Source: Pirellulales bacterium (GTDB taxonomy: Bacteria; Planctomycetota; Planctomycetia; Pirellulales; Thermoguttaceae). From it: a stretch of 64,000 nt of DNA. The notes under the pieces were generated by a model. The model saw only the letters and a program-made list of their open reading frames with translations. It did not search any database and was not told the DNA's origin. Positions 44,731 through 54,254 of the stretch are shown piece after piece (position 1 is the stretch's first letter; the number at the start of each line of letters is the position of its first letter). Location of the stretch: positions 1 through 64,000 of the forward strand of contig JAFGDS010000017.1 in NCBI GenBank assembly GCA_016931995.1, written 5' to 3'. A program made the position numbers and the translations under genes.

Positions 44731-45626
44731 ACCGCCACGTCGTCCGAAGCCGCCGCCCGGCTCCGAGGGCGCGCGTCCTCCTCCTCGATGCGTCCGATCA
44801 CGTCCCGAATCCGCCCGAATCGAAACCTCGCCAGAAGGACGCCAAGCTTCCGTTCGGTGGATGCCAGATTGACGTAGTGGCGCGCGCGGGAGAGCAGGCC
44901 GCGCGTGGGAATCCTCGGCTGGTCCGGGTCAATCTCCCAGGGGTGGACGTAAAAGACGAACGGCCGCTCCCGATTCACGCGCGCCAGCCACCGCAACGAC
45001 CAGCCGATCGGATACAGCCGAAAGTACCCTCCCCCACCGACCGGCACGCTCCGTCCCGCCAGGCGCACGGTCGGCATGGGAAACTCCCAGATCGCGCCGG
45101 CCGACGTCGCGACGCGGTGGATGCCGCGCTGGGCGCCGGGGATTCCATATCGATCGTGCAGTACGGGGAAAACGCTGGAATCAACGCGAAAACCCTCTTC
45201 GACGAGAACGTCGAGCGCCCAAAGCGACCGCTTCGTGATCGAGAAGCTCGGCGCGCGGTAGACGTCGATCCGCTCCCCGATCGCGTCGGCGAGCACGTCC
45301 CGCGACTCGACGACGTCGCGGCGGAACTCCTCCGGCGATTGGTCGTACACCAAACGGTGCCAGAAGCCGTGCGAGGCGATTTCGTGCCCGCGGCCGTGAA
45401 TCCGGCGGACCAACTCGGGATGCCGGCGCCCGACCCAACCGAGCACGAAAAAGGTGCCCTTGACCTCATGGCGATCCAAGAGATCGAGGAGGCGGCCGGT
45501 GTTGCCGACGACGCGGCTGGCGTAGTCGTCCCAATCCTCGCGGCGGACGTTCCGCTCGAAGCCGGAGACCTGGAAGTAGTCTTCCACGTCCACCGTGAAG
45601 GCGTTCAAACGGTCGCGGTATGTCAT
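44727..45626 (-). CDS. Polysaccharide deacetylase, exosortase-locus type
   Basis: A 299-residue NodB-type carbohydrate esterase with the exosortase-locus N-terminus [18 protein letters not shown] (catalytic Asp-Asp region). Other motifs are [17 protein letters not shown], the metal-binding [11 protein letters not shown], the RAPSFSI motif, and a C-terminal extension [16 protein letters not shown] as in the DUF3473-containing group. It should N-deacetylate the polysaccharide. No signal peptide is evident. The ATG at 45626 is preferred to the TTG at 45635. Confidence 0.92.
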   Translation of the reverse strand: MTYRDRLNAFTVDVEDYFQVSGFERNVRREDWDDYASRVVGNTGRLLDLLDRHEVKGTFFVLGWVGRRHPELVRRIHGRGHEIASHGFWHRLVYDQSPEEFRRDVVESRDVLADAIGERIDVYRAPSFSITKRSLWALDVLVEEGFRVDSSVFPVLHDRYGIPGAQRGIHRVATSAGAIWEFPMPTVRLAGRSVPVGGGGYFRLYPIGWSLRWLARVNRERPFVFYVHPWEIDPDQPRIPTRGLLSRARHYVNLASTERKLGVLLARFRFGRIRDVIGRIEEEDARPRSRAAASDDVAV

Positions 45627-45653
45627 GCCGATCAAACAGCGCGAGCGGAGGGT

Positions 45654-46619
45654 TCAACGCGGCTTGGCCAAGGAGAGCTCTCTGGCCGCCTGGCCATTTC
45701 GGCCGTCGGCGGCGTGGCGGCCGGCTTTGCCGTTGCCGTTGGCGCGATGATCTCGATCGGCGCCGTCCCCGTCGGTTGCCGCCGCGGCGGCGTCGCGCCG
45801 CAGGGCGCTGGCCAGTTCCGCGGCCGCGACGTTGCCCAGACGTTCCAGTCGCACCAGCGTCTCGGGCGCAAGCGCGATTCCGTTGCCCCCGGCCTCGACG
45901 ACCACGTCGCGTTCGAGCCGGAAAAGCCGCATCGCGTGGAGCCCAGGCAAGCCCAGAAGGCGCGCCGCCGTGCACAAGGTCATCCGCAAATCCAACAGGA
46001 GGTTGGCCGTCTCGATATATTCGACGTCGAGAACGACCTTGCGGCGCACGCTGGCCAGATCGGTGTCCGGCGGGAGGTTGATCTGGGCCAAACCGGTGAT
46101 GCCGGGCCGCACCGCCAGACGCCGCCGGTAGCCGGGAATGACGTCGGCCAGGACGTGAACGAATTCGGGGCGCTCCGGCCGCGGCCCCACCAGCGACATC
46201 TCGCCGCGCAGCACGTTAAACAGCTGCGGGAATTCGTCCAGATGCAGCTTGCGGAGCGCCCGGCCCACTAGCGTGATCCGATTGTCGCGCGGGCGCGTCC
46301 ACACCGCGCCGGACGCCATTTCGGCGTCGTGACGCATCGTGCGGATCTTGTACATGCAGAATTCCTTGCCGTCCTTGCCGACCCGCGTCTGACGGTAAAT
46401 CGCCGGACCGCGCGACGTCAACCGAACCAAGACAATCAGGCCGGCGATAATGGGAAGGCTCGGCACGAGCAACACGGCGGCAACCGCGCGGTCGAACGTT
46501 CCCTTCCACTGGCAATAGGCCGAAGGCTTCACCGCCGCGGTCCGCGCTTCGCTTCGGCGCGACGCGGACCGAGCCGCCCTTCTTCGGCGTCTCTTCCGTA
46601 AATCATTCTTGACCGGCAT
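45654..46619 (-). CDS. Undecaprenyl-phosphate sugar-phosphate transferase (initiating glycosyltransferase)
   Basis: A 321-residue bacterial sugar transferase (PF02397 type) that starts repeat-unit synthesis by moving a sugar-1-phosphate to undecaprenyl phosphate. A basic N-terminus (KRRRRR) precedes one membrane-anchoring hydrophobic segment. The core motifs are CMYKIRTMRHDAE, LHLDEFPQLFNVLRGEMS, LVGPRPERPEF and RRRLAVRPGITGLAQIN. Unlike WbaP/PglC-like long forms it has no N-terminal four-helix domain, but it does have a C-terminal extension of about 90 residues rich in Ala, Asp and Gly. The ATG at 46619 has GGAGG 7 bases upstream; an earlier in-frame ATG at 46676 lacks one. Confidence 0.92.
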   Translation of the reverse strand: MPVKNDLRKRRRRRAARSASRRSEARTAAVKPSAYCQWKGTFDRAVAAVLLVPSLPIIAGLIVLVRLTSRGPAIYRQTRVGKDGKEFCMYKIRTMRHDAEMASGAVWTRPRDNRITLVGRALRKLHLDEFPQLFNVLRGEMSLVGPRPERPEFVHVLADVIPGYRRRLAVRPGITGLAQINLPPDTDLASVRRKVVLDVEYIETANLLLDLRMTLCTAARLLGLPGLHAMRLFRLERDVVVEAGGNGIALAPETLVRLERLGNVAAAELASALRRDAAAAATDGDGADRDHRANGNGKAGRHAADGRNGQAARELSLAKPR

Positions 46620-46672
46620 GAGCAAACCTCCAAGGTGTGAAATGGCAAAGGATGCGGCGACGTCGCAAGGAG

Positions 46673-47353
46673 TCACTCTCCGCCCGGCGGCACGAGATAG
46701 TCCCGCGCGACCGGCACGAAATCCTCAAGGAAGCGACGACACGGATCCGATTTTTCGACGTCCGCTCCGACGGGCAACTGGCTGGCCACCTGGATCTTGT
46801 ACAGGTAGGGCTTTCCGGCAAACGACACCCGCGGACTCTCCGCCGCCGACCACGGTCCGCCCAGGCTCCAGCCGTACGCGACCCGGAGCCACTGCGCGCT
46901 GGCCACCGGATTGTTGGCGCGAAAGGTCAATCCCCAAAACGCGTCCCCGTCCTCGCCCACGCGCGCCACCGCGCGCTCGCCCGACAGGGAGAAATCCCGG
47001 CTCGAGTAGCAGATCTCGGGCGTATGCACCGAGACCGGACCGGACGGCCCCAGGATCAACGCCATGTTGACCGACTCGCCCGTCTCCTGGTCCACGTATT
47101 CGCGGACCACGTGGCCCGAACACTGCAAAATCTCCAACGTGTTCGGGTCCATCTCGCCTTGCGACGCGACCTTCCACGGACCGAATTCCCGCGGCAACTC
47201 CGCAAGCCGCGCGGAGATCCGCGCCACGTCGGCGGGCGGACCCCATCGCTGGCTCAACGTGCCCTGCACCAGGCCGGACGCCAGCGTCAGGGCCGCGGCA
47301 ACGGCCGCGCCGAGGACAATCAAGGGTATTCTTTTGGCAAACGTGTTCGTCAT
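46673..47353 (-). CDS. EpsI-domain exosortase-associated protein
   Basis: A 226-residue exported protein with an N-terminal signal anchor (IPLIVLGAAVAAALTLASGL) and an EpsI/DUF3485 domain. Key motif: VSVHTPEICYSSRDF; also REYVDQETGESVNMALIL. EpsI proteins occur next to, or fused to, exosortases and are required for exopolysaccharide or sorting function by an unknown mechanism. Here EpsI is a separate gene about 7 kb from the exosortase, with the TPR and kinase genes between them. Confidence 0.9.
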   Translation of the reverse strand: MTNTFAKRIPLIVLGAAVAAALTLASGLVQGTLSQRWGPPADVARISARLAELPREFGPWKVASQGEMDPNTLEILQCSGHVVREYVDQETGESVNMALILGPSGPVSVHTPEICYSSRDFSLSGERAVARVGEDGDAFWGLTFRANNPVASAQWLRVAYGWSLGGPWSAAESPRVSFAGKPYLYKIQVASQLPVGADVEKSDPCRRFLEDFVPVARDYLVPPGGE

Positions 47354-47370
47354 GTCGTGGCTTGGGGTTT

Positions 47371-50300
47371 CTAGGAACCGTGCTTCGCGACGAGTTCGTC
47401 CAAGAGCTTTCGCTCCGTGGCCGTGAGCACCTGCAACTCGACGCGGCCCCGCTTCGCCCGCCCCAGGGCTTCCTTCGCCTGGGCGGCTTTCCCCAGGCGA
47501 TCGTACGCAAGGGCCAGATGAACGTCAAACCGCGCGTCCGACCCCGCCGGCGCCGTAACCTCCTCCAGAAGAGACGCCGCAACGTCCGCCTTGCCGTCGA
47601 GCAGGGCAATCCACGCCTTCGTGTCCACGAGCATCGGCTGCGGACCGGCGATCGCGATCGCCCGGTCGATTTGCTCCGCCGCCTCCGCGCGACGTTCGGG
47701 GATCTCGGACAGAATCGTGGCGAGATTGTTCATCGCCACCGTGTTATTCGGATATTGGGCGAGCACCCGTCGGTACAGATCCACGGCATCGGCGATTCGA
47801 CCTTGCAGGATCCTGACGGTGCCCAACGTCATCAGAAGGGCCGCGTTGTCCGGATGCGCGGCTTGCGCCTTGGCCAGCAGCGGCTCGGCCCTATCAAGGT
47901 CCTCCGCGCTGGGCGCGCCCGACGTCAACGCGCTGGCCAGCGCCGATGCCGGCCCGACCGAGGCGTCCGACTCCGCGGCCTTCAGGCACAGATCGATCGC
48001 CTCGGGCATCCGGCCCTGCGCGGCCAGATTCGCCGCCAGGAGGGCGTATCCGTTCGGATTCGCCTCCGTCAAACGCCGGTACCACTTCTCCGCCGCCTTG
48101 AACTGCCGCGCGTCCTGGTAGAGCCGGCCGATCCGCGCGGCCAGCGCCGCCTCGCGCTGGGCCCGAAGCGACGCCTCCTTCTCCTCGGACACCTTCGCAA
48201 GCAGTCTCTTGGCCGCCTCCTCCACAAGTGGCTCGATCCGCTCGGCGCGACCCTGCAAATCCAGCAATCGGGCGCGAAGCGCCAGCGCCGCGAACTGGTC
48301 CGGCACGAGTTTCTCGAGCCGGTCGATCTGCCGCGCGGCCTCGTCCAGCTCGCCTTGCCGCAGGAGGAGGTCGGCATACGTCGCCAGGTAGGATGGATCG
48401 GGCTTGTCCCGGTCGACGACCATGGCCAACTGCTGGCGGGCCCGGCTCGCGTTGCCTTGCAGATCGTACAGCTTGGCCAACAAGGTCCGATCCGCGTCCA
48501 ACGGGGCGCGGGCGTCGCCGATGAGCTTCTGGATGATCTGTTGCGCCCGCTCCAGGTTGGCTTTCCCGCCGCGGCCAACGAGCATCCGCGCCAGAAGCCG
48601 TTGATCCGCGGCGCCCGCCTGATCGTCCTCGCCCATCTCGGCCATCAGCGCTTCCGCCCGCTTCCACTCGGCCTCGCCGCCGCGCGTGGCCAGCAGCACG
48701 GCCAAAGTGCGCTGAACGCGCCTGTTGTCCGGCACGCGCCGGAGGAAATCCTCGAGCATCTTCTGGGCGGCGTCCACGTCGTCATTCGCCTGAAGCCGCA
48801 AGAGCCCCAGCGTCGCGTCCGGATCGTCCGGCGCCAGCCGCGCCGCCTCGGTGAAGAACTCCAACGCCTTCTGCCGATCCGTCTCCGCCTGATCGTTCGC
48901 CCGCAAGGAACTGAGCACTTCATGCCCCACGGCCAGCACCAGCGCCCGTTTGGCGTCCGTGAGCGTCACGCGGTCGGCGAGATCCGACAGCGCCTGCCTG
49001 GCCTTCTCCACCTGGCCTTCGCTCAGATAAAACCGCCATAGCACTTCCCGCGCGGCGGCGTTGCCGGGCGCCAGGTCGACCGCCTTCTTGAATTCCGCTT
49101 CCGCCTCGTCGGCGCGGCCGTTGGCCAGCACCATCTGCCCGAGCCAGATCCGCGACAACGCGTCGTCCGGGCGTTCTTTCACGCCGCGTTGGGCCGCTTC
49201 GAGAGCCTTGGTCAGCTCGCCTTGCTTCCACGCCATCTCGATGGCCACGCCCGACAAACCGCGCGACTGCGGCACCAATCCGCGCAGTTGGGCAAGATAC
49301 TCCTCCGCCTTGTCGTACTGCTCCGTGGAATACAGAAGCCGCACCAGGCGGTCAAACACCGCCACCGTGCGGGAGCCGCGTCGAATCGCTTGATCGTACT
49401 CGGCGATCGCCTCGGGAAAACGGCCCTGGGCCTCGTGCAGCATCCCGGCCAACACGTGCGTCCGATCCCAGTCGGCGCGCCGTTTGCGGAGATCGGCCAC
49501 GAGCGGCTCCACCTCCGGCAGCCGATCCGGCTTGCCGGCGGCCGCTTCGGCCAAGAGACGCTGCCCTCGGCAATAGCGCCACAACGCGCCCTCCGCCCCC
49601 TCCAGCCGTTCGAGCTCCCGCTCGCACTCGGCCATCGCCGCCAAATCCTCCAACTGAATCGCCAAATTCGCCCGACGCGCCATCAACATCATATTGTCGG
49701 GCGCCCTGCGGGTGAGCGATTCCAGCTTCGCGTAGGCTTCCTTCTCCGTGATGTTCCCCTGACGCAGATCCAGATCGACCAGCGCGTATTCAAGCTGGGG
49801 CCGCGCCTGCTCGGGCAGCGAGGCCGCGCCCTTTTTTAGCGTCTGTCTCGCCGCGTCCACCTCGCCTCGGCTGAGCTGAAGCGTTGCCCGCAACTGGCAG
49901 ACTCCCAAAGCGTCCTTCGACACCTTTTCGAATTGCCCCAGCGCGCGATCCGCGTCGGCCTTCCTCCCAAGCTGTTCGTAGACGCCGACCAACCGCCGGC
50001 ACAAATCCGGATCCTCGCCGTACGACTCCTCCGCCTTGCGGAGGATTGCGACCGCCGCATCGACGCCTTGCTCGCGGCGACCTTCCTCGATGGCCCGAAC
50101 GTATGCGTAGTCGGCCTCCAGCAACGGCAATCGCCAGGGGGTCACTAGCGGGCGATCCGGACGCGGTTGCCTGGCGCGCTGTAGGGCCGCGAGAAACGGC
50201 CGCCAATCCCGCTGGCCCTGCGGACGCGACACCTGCTGTTGGAACTGCAGCGCGGCCGTGGAGAGCCAGACGTCGGGGCCGTCGAAGGCCGAGTCTTTCG

Positions 50301-51918
50301 GCGCGGCCTCGAGCAGACGTTCAAAATGCGCCAAGGCGGCGGGGCCATCGCCGGCGTCCCGGCGGGCATTGGCCGCCGCCAGACGCAGACCACTCGAGGC
50401 CGGGTCGCGCGCCAGCGCTTCCTCGAAGGCCTCGGCCGCCTCCCTCGGCCGGCGCAACCCCGCGCGGCATGCGCCCAGCCATCGCCATATCACCGCCTCT
50501 TCCGCCGGCGACGACCACCGGCAGGTTGTAAGCCCTTCCAGCAGCGACGCCGCCTCGGCAAGACGGTTGGTCCCCATCAGCAGCCAGGCCCTCAGACGCG
50601 TATTTTCCTGCGCGAGCCCGATGCGAACGGTCGATTGTTGCTCCTTGGAATAAAAGCGAACCAGGCCGGTCACCGACTTCTCGAGCACGGCGATCGCCTT
50701 CTCGGCTTCGTCAAACCGTCCCAGCCGGAGAAGGTTCTCCGCCAGAACGTGGTTCAAGTCGTAGCGCAATTGCGTCTGCTGCGCGGCGCCGCCTTCCGGA
50801 ATCGCGGCAAGGCCCTTGCGCCAGGCGGCCAACGCGCCGTCCGCGTCGCCCTGCGACAGCAGAGAATGCCCCAGGCCGACGCAGGCCCGCGGATCGGACC
50901 GCTCCGACGCGTCCAGAACGTGCTGATAATGTCCCTGCGCCTCCTTGAACTTCGCCTTCGCGGCGTCCGGATCGGGCGGCGAGCCCGTCTCGCCCTGGGC
51001 CAGTCTGTTCCCCTCCGCCAAGGCGGCCCCGCCCGCCAGAAGCCGAGCCTCCGCGTCGTCCGGATCGCACTCCAATGCCTTGGCCAGATCGTCCTCGGCG
51101 CGGGGTAGCTTGTGCTGACGCCGATACGCGTAACGCGCCAACAGCGCCTTGGAATTCTTCGGATCCGACCGGACCATCCCGTCCATGATGGCGTCCGCCT
51201 TCTCGCATCGCTTCTCGGGAGTCAGCGCCTTTTGGGTCTCGTCGAGCAGCCCCGGACGATTCCGGTGGATTTCCGCCAGAAGCCGGGCGAGTTGGATGTT
51301 GCCCGGCTGCAACCGAAGGGCGTCTTCCATCGCCCCGACGACGGTCTTGCCCTCGACCGTCTCGACCGACAGCGTGCCCGACTCGATCTGCCCAAACAGC
51401 GCCAACGCCCGAAGCCGCTTGGCGTCTTTGTCGTTCGGATCGAGTTTCAGGACGCGGTCGGCCTGTTGTTGGGCTTCGGTAAGCCGTCCCACGGCCAGCA
51501 GGACTTCGGCCAGTTGCCCGCGGATCGCCGCCTGCTCCTCGTCCGGCGCGACGCCCGCCACCTCGTAGAGAAGGATGATCGCTTCGTTAACACCATTCGC
51601 GTCGTGGGCGTCGAGCGTCGCGGTGGCAAACGCCCGGGCCATGGAGACCTTGGCCTCGACGTCGTCGGGGTGGACGCGGAGATACCGTTCCCACTGCCGG
51701 GCGGCCTCGCGGTGGTCGCCTTTCGCCTCGAACTCGCGGGCTTGCTCGCCATAGACGACCGCGATCCGCCTTATCTGCCGGCGGTGCCAAGCCCAGGCCG
51801 ACGGCGCCAACACCGCCACCGCGACCAGCGTCACGACGAGAACGCGCACGTTCACCACGCGGTGGCGCAACCGCTCCCGTTTACCATCGGATCGTTGCGC
51901 GTTGGCCGGTTCCGACAT
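47371..51918 (-). CDS. Giant TPR-repeat membrane-anchored protein
   Basis: The 1515-residue protein starts with a short basic cytoplasmic segment, one membrane helix (NVRVLVVTLVAVAVLAPSAW, about residues 23-45) and then tetratricopeptide repeats over nearly the whole length, e.g. GDHREAARQWERYLRVHPDD, with a final ALAYDRLGKAAQAKEALGRA repeat. It is similar in role and position to the TPR proteins of exosortase loci (TIGR02917-like), but it has a membrane anchor and no lipobox. It probably scaffolds secretion or assembly of the polysaccharide in the periplasm. The start is ATG at 51918. Confidence 0.88.
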   Translation of the reverse strand: MSEPANAQRSDGKRERLRHRVVNVRVLVVTLVAVAVLAPSAWAWHRRQIRRIAVVYGEQAREFEAKGDHREAARQWERYLRVHPDDVEAKVSMARAFATATLDAHDANGVNEAIILLYEVAGVAPDEEQAAIRGQLAEVLLAVGRLTEAQQQADRVLKLDPNDKDAKRLRALALFGQIESGTLSVETVEGKTVVGAMEDALRLQPGNIQLARLLAEIHRNRPGLLDETQKALTPEKRCEKADAIMDGMVRSDPKNSKALLARYAYRRQHKLPRAEDDLAKALECDPDDAEARLLAGGAALAEGNRLAQGETGSPPDPDAAKAKFKEAQGHYQHVLDASERSDPRACVGLGHSLLSQGDADGALAAWRKGLAAIPEGGAAQQTQLRYDLNHVLAENLLRLGRFDEAEKAIAVLEKSVTGLVRFYSKEQQSTVRIGLAQENTRLRAWLLMGTNRLAEAASLLEGLTTCRWSSPAEEAVIWRWLGACRAGLRRPREAAEAFEEALARDPASSGLRLAAANARRDAGDGPAALAHFERLLEAAPKDSAFDGPDVWLSTAALQFQQQVSRPQGQRDWRPFLAALQRARQPRPDRPLVTPWRLPLLEADYAYVRAIEEGRREQGVDAAVAILRKAEESYGEDPDLCRRLVGVYEQLGRKADADRALGQFEKVSKDALGVCQLRATLQLSRGEVDAARQTLKKGAASLPEQARPQLEYALVDLDLRQGNITEKEAYAKLESLTRRAPDNMMLMARRANLAIQLEDLAAMAECERELERLEGAEGALWRYCRGQRLLAEAAAGKPDRLPEVEPLVADLRKRRADWDRTHVLAGMLHEAQGRFPEAIAEYDQAIRRGSRTVAVFDRLVRLLYSTEQYDKAEEYLAQLRGLVPQSRGLSGVAIEMAWKQGELTKALEAAQRGVKERPDDALSRIWLGQMVLANGRADEAEAEFKKAVDLAPGNAAAREVLWRFYLSEGQVEKARQALSDLADRVTLTDAKRALVLAVGHEVLSSLRANDQAETDRQKALEFFTEAARLAPDDPDATLGLLRLQANDDVDAAQKMLEDFLRRVPDNRRVQRTLAVLLATRGGEAEWKRAEALMAEMGEDDQAGAADQRLLARMLVGRGGKANLERAQQIIQKLIGDARAPLDADRTLLAKLYDLQGNASRARQQLAMVVDRDKPDPSYLATYADLLLRQGELDEAARQIDRLEKLVPDQFAALALRARLLDLQGRAERIEPLVEEAAKRLLAKVSEEKEASLRAQREAALAARIGRLYQDARQFKAAEKWYRRLTEANPNGYALLAANLAAQGRMPEAIDLCLKAAESDASVGPASALASALTSGAPSAEDLDRAEPLLAKAQAAHPDNAALLMTLGTVRILQGRIADAVDLYRRVLAQYPNNTVAMNNLATILSEIPERRAEAAEQIDRAIAIAGPQPMLVDTKAWIALLDGKADVAASLLEEVTAPAGSDARFDVHLALAYDRLGKAAQAKEALGRAKRGRVELQVLTATERKLLDELVAKHGS

Positions 51919-51968
51919 GAGATCGCTTCCTTCGTCCGCTGTGCGAGGTCAGATGGGCTCGACGCCTT

Positions 51969-54134
51969 TCAGTCGCGAGAGTAAGCGTAACTGCCGTAAC
52001 GATACGCGTAACGGCTGGTGGGAACGGCGTTGAGCACGACGCCCACCATGGGCGTGCCCGCCGCGGTCAGGCGCGACTCGGTCCGCCGGATTTGGTCCAC
52101 GCGGCTAACGTCGCGCATGGCGCAGATGATGGCCGCGTCCGCGGCCTTCGCCAAAACCAACGCTTCGCTGGCCGCGAGAATCGGCGGCGTGTCCACAATC
52201 ACGTACCGATACCGCTGGCGGACGGCCTCGAAGAGCGGGTGGACCGCCCCGTTACCCAGCAGCTTGTGCGGGCTGCATTGCAGGCGGCCGGCCGGAAGCA
52301 AGTGCAGGTAGTTGCTCCAATCCGTCACCAGCGCCTCGTCGAGCGAACACTGCTTCGACAGCACGTCCGCCAGACCCGGCTCGAGCGGAATGTCCAGCTT
52401 CGCGTGGACGTCGGGCGATCGCATGTCGCCGTCGATCAGCAAGGTTGGCTGGCCGCACGCCCTGGCAATGCTCACCGCCAACTGCACCGCCACGCTCGTC
52501 TTCCCCTCGCTATTGACCGAGCTCGTCACGGCCAACACCCGCAAGTCGCGCAGCGATTCGGACAACACAAGATACGTCCGCAGACTGTCGATGCTCTCCT
52601 CGAACAGCGCGATACCCTGGCTGGTCCGGCCCGAGGCGGCGCCCTGGAACACGCCGGTTCGCATCGGCAGCCGGGCGATCTCGCCGATCACCGCCAGCCG
52701 CGACGCCTGCTCGAATTGCGCCGTGTCGCTCACGCGGCCAACCAGCCGCTCCCACACGACCGCCAAAACGAACGGCAGGCAAAACATCGCCAACCCCACC
52801 AACGCCATCTTCGGAACGAGATGCGTCGGAAGCGGCGCGGCCGGCACCGCCGCCGGCCGGAAAAGGCTCACCTGCGCCGGCGCGTTCATTTCCGTCTGCA
52901 TGCGCTCCAGGCGATCGGTGATCAGGTTGTACACCTTTTCCGCCCGCTCCAACTCCGTCCGCTCGAATTCGAGGTCCACCGATCGCCCCGCCGCGGCCGT
53001 GCGATCCTGCTCCTTCACGGTGCACTTTTCCCGGAGCGACGTCTCCATCCGGACGTATTCCTTGATGTTCGCCCGAAGGGCCGTCAGCGCGTCCTTCCGC
53101 TCGTTGAGCATCGAGGCCTTGATGCTCGTCATCAGCTTTTGCGCGGCTTCGTTCCGCATCGCCGTCAGCGTCTTCTCGTCTTCCTCCACCTCGCGGCTAA
53201 GGTCCTGGTACTTCGGATCGTCCTTCCCCTTGGCCGTCTTCGTCTCGTATTCGCCCAGCCGCGCCCGCTTGGCCGACACCGTGGCGGCCAAGGTTTGAAT
53301 CTCCGGGTTGTCGTCCACGGCCCTCTCGAGGAGCACCGCGGGCACGTCGATCTTCTCCGCCTTGATCTCCTCCTCCAGAACGCTCGCCTGCGCTTCGAGA
53401 AACATCCGCTCGACCTCGATGCCGGCCAGCTTGTTCTGGAGGTCGCCCAACGGATCGTTCTGGATGACCTTCTTTTCCGACACGAAGGGATCGTCGCCCG
53501 TTAGGCTCTCGCAAAGTTCCCGATAACGGTCCCGCCTGGCCTCCAGGTTTTTGTATTCCGAACCCTGCTTCTCCTTGAGCATCTTCACGACCTGCTGTTG
53601 ACGCAGGTTGTCGCGTTCCAAGTGGAGCGTCAAATACGCCTCCGTCACGGCGTTGACGATGTCGGCCGCGTTCTGCGGTCGTGGTCCCTTGAACGCCACG
53701 CGAAGGATCTCCGAATCGCCCATCGTCTCGACGAGCAGCGTCTCGCGGAGCTCCTGAAACGGATCGTCCGCCTCCGCGATCTCGGGAAGCTGCGCGATGC
53801 GGGGGTCGCTGATCACGGGACCCAGCACCATCGGACTGCGCAAGATCTGTTTCTGCGTCTCCACGTAGCGCCGCGATCCCTGGCGATCCGGAAAGGCCAC
53901 GTACGGCTTGTCGTCCTCGACCTGCAGCCAGCAGGCCGCCTCGTACGTCGGCTCCGACAACACCAGAACCGTCGATACGGCCGCCGCCGCCAGGATCAAA
54001 CCAAGCGGCAATGCGACCTTCCACCACCTCCGCAGGGCATCCACGACGAACGACAGCGTGATCGACTGCTGCGGCTTCCCGTCCGGAAGGCGGCCTTGGA
54101 TCTCAAACATCGGATTCAGTCTCTCGGCGGACAT
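51969..54134 (-). CDS. Polysaccharide co-polymerase / bacterial tyrosine kinase (Wzc-like)
   Basis: The 721-residue protein has an N-terminal Wzz domain with a first membrane helix (VALPLGLILAAAAVSTVLVL), a long coiled-coil periplasmic region (about residues 160-420), a second membrane helix near 445-465, and a cytoplasmic BY-kinase domain. The kinase has Walker A-like SSVNSEGKTS (the Pro-Gly of the usual SxxPGEGK is changed), Walker A' LLIDGDMRSPDVH and Walker B YVIVDTPPILA. The C-terminal tyrosine cluster SRYAYRYGSYAYSRD is the expected autophosphorylation site. It controls chain length and export. No partner Wza-type protein is in the window. Confidence 0.93.
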   Translation of the reverse strand: MSAERLNPMFEIQGRLPDGKPQQSITLSFVVDALRRWWKVALPLGLILAAAAVSTVLVLSEPTYEAACWLQVEDDKPYVAFPDRQGSRRYVETQKQILRSPMVLGPVISDPRIAQLPEIAEADDPFQELRETLLVETMGDSEILRVAFKGPRPQNAADIVNAVTEAYLTLHLERDNLRQQQVVKMLKEKQGSEYKNLEARRDRYRELCESLTGDDPFVSEKKVIQNDPLGDLQNKLAGIEVERMFLEAQASVLEEEIKAEKIDVPAVLLERAVDDNPEIQTLAATVSAKRARLGEYETKTAKGKDDPKYQDLSREVEEDEKTLTAMRNEAAQKLMTSIKASMLNERKDALTALRANIKEYVRMETSLREKCTVKEQDRTAAAGRSVDLEFERTELERAEKVYNLITDRLERMQTEMNAPAQVSLFRPAAVPAAPLPTHLVPKMALVGLAMFCLPFVLAVVWERLVGRVSDTAQFEQASRLAVIGEIARLPMRTGVFQGAASGRTSQGIALFEESIDSLRTYLVLSESLRDLRVLAVTSSVNSEGKTSVAVQLAVSIARACGQPTLLIDGDMRSPDVHAKLDIPLEPGLADVLSKQCSLDEALVTDWSNYLHLLPAGRLQCSPHKLLGNGAVHPLFEAVRQRYRYVIVDTPPILAASEALVLAKAADAAIICAMRDVSRVDQIRRTESRLTAAGTPMVGVVLNAVPTSRYAYRYGSYAYSRD

Positions 54135-54254
54135 GCCTCGTGGGCCTCATACTCTTCAAACCGAAGGTGCCGTGTCAAATCGGATCGCTCAATCCACAAA
54201 CGGGGCACGCGCCAAATCGGCCGCGCCGCGCTACGCTTCCCCAACCTCGCGCCG

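Noticed and set aside
44124-46271. Open frame of about 715 codons on the plus strand across glycosyltransferase, deacetylase and sugar transferase genes
   Set aside because: Each of the three minus-strand genes shows clear family motifs. The plus frame has none.
47362-49041. Open frame of about 560 codons opposite the TPR gene
   Set aside because: The minus strand encodes regular TPR repeats here; the plus frame is low in hydrophobic order and shows no domain.
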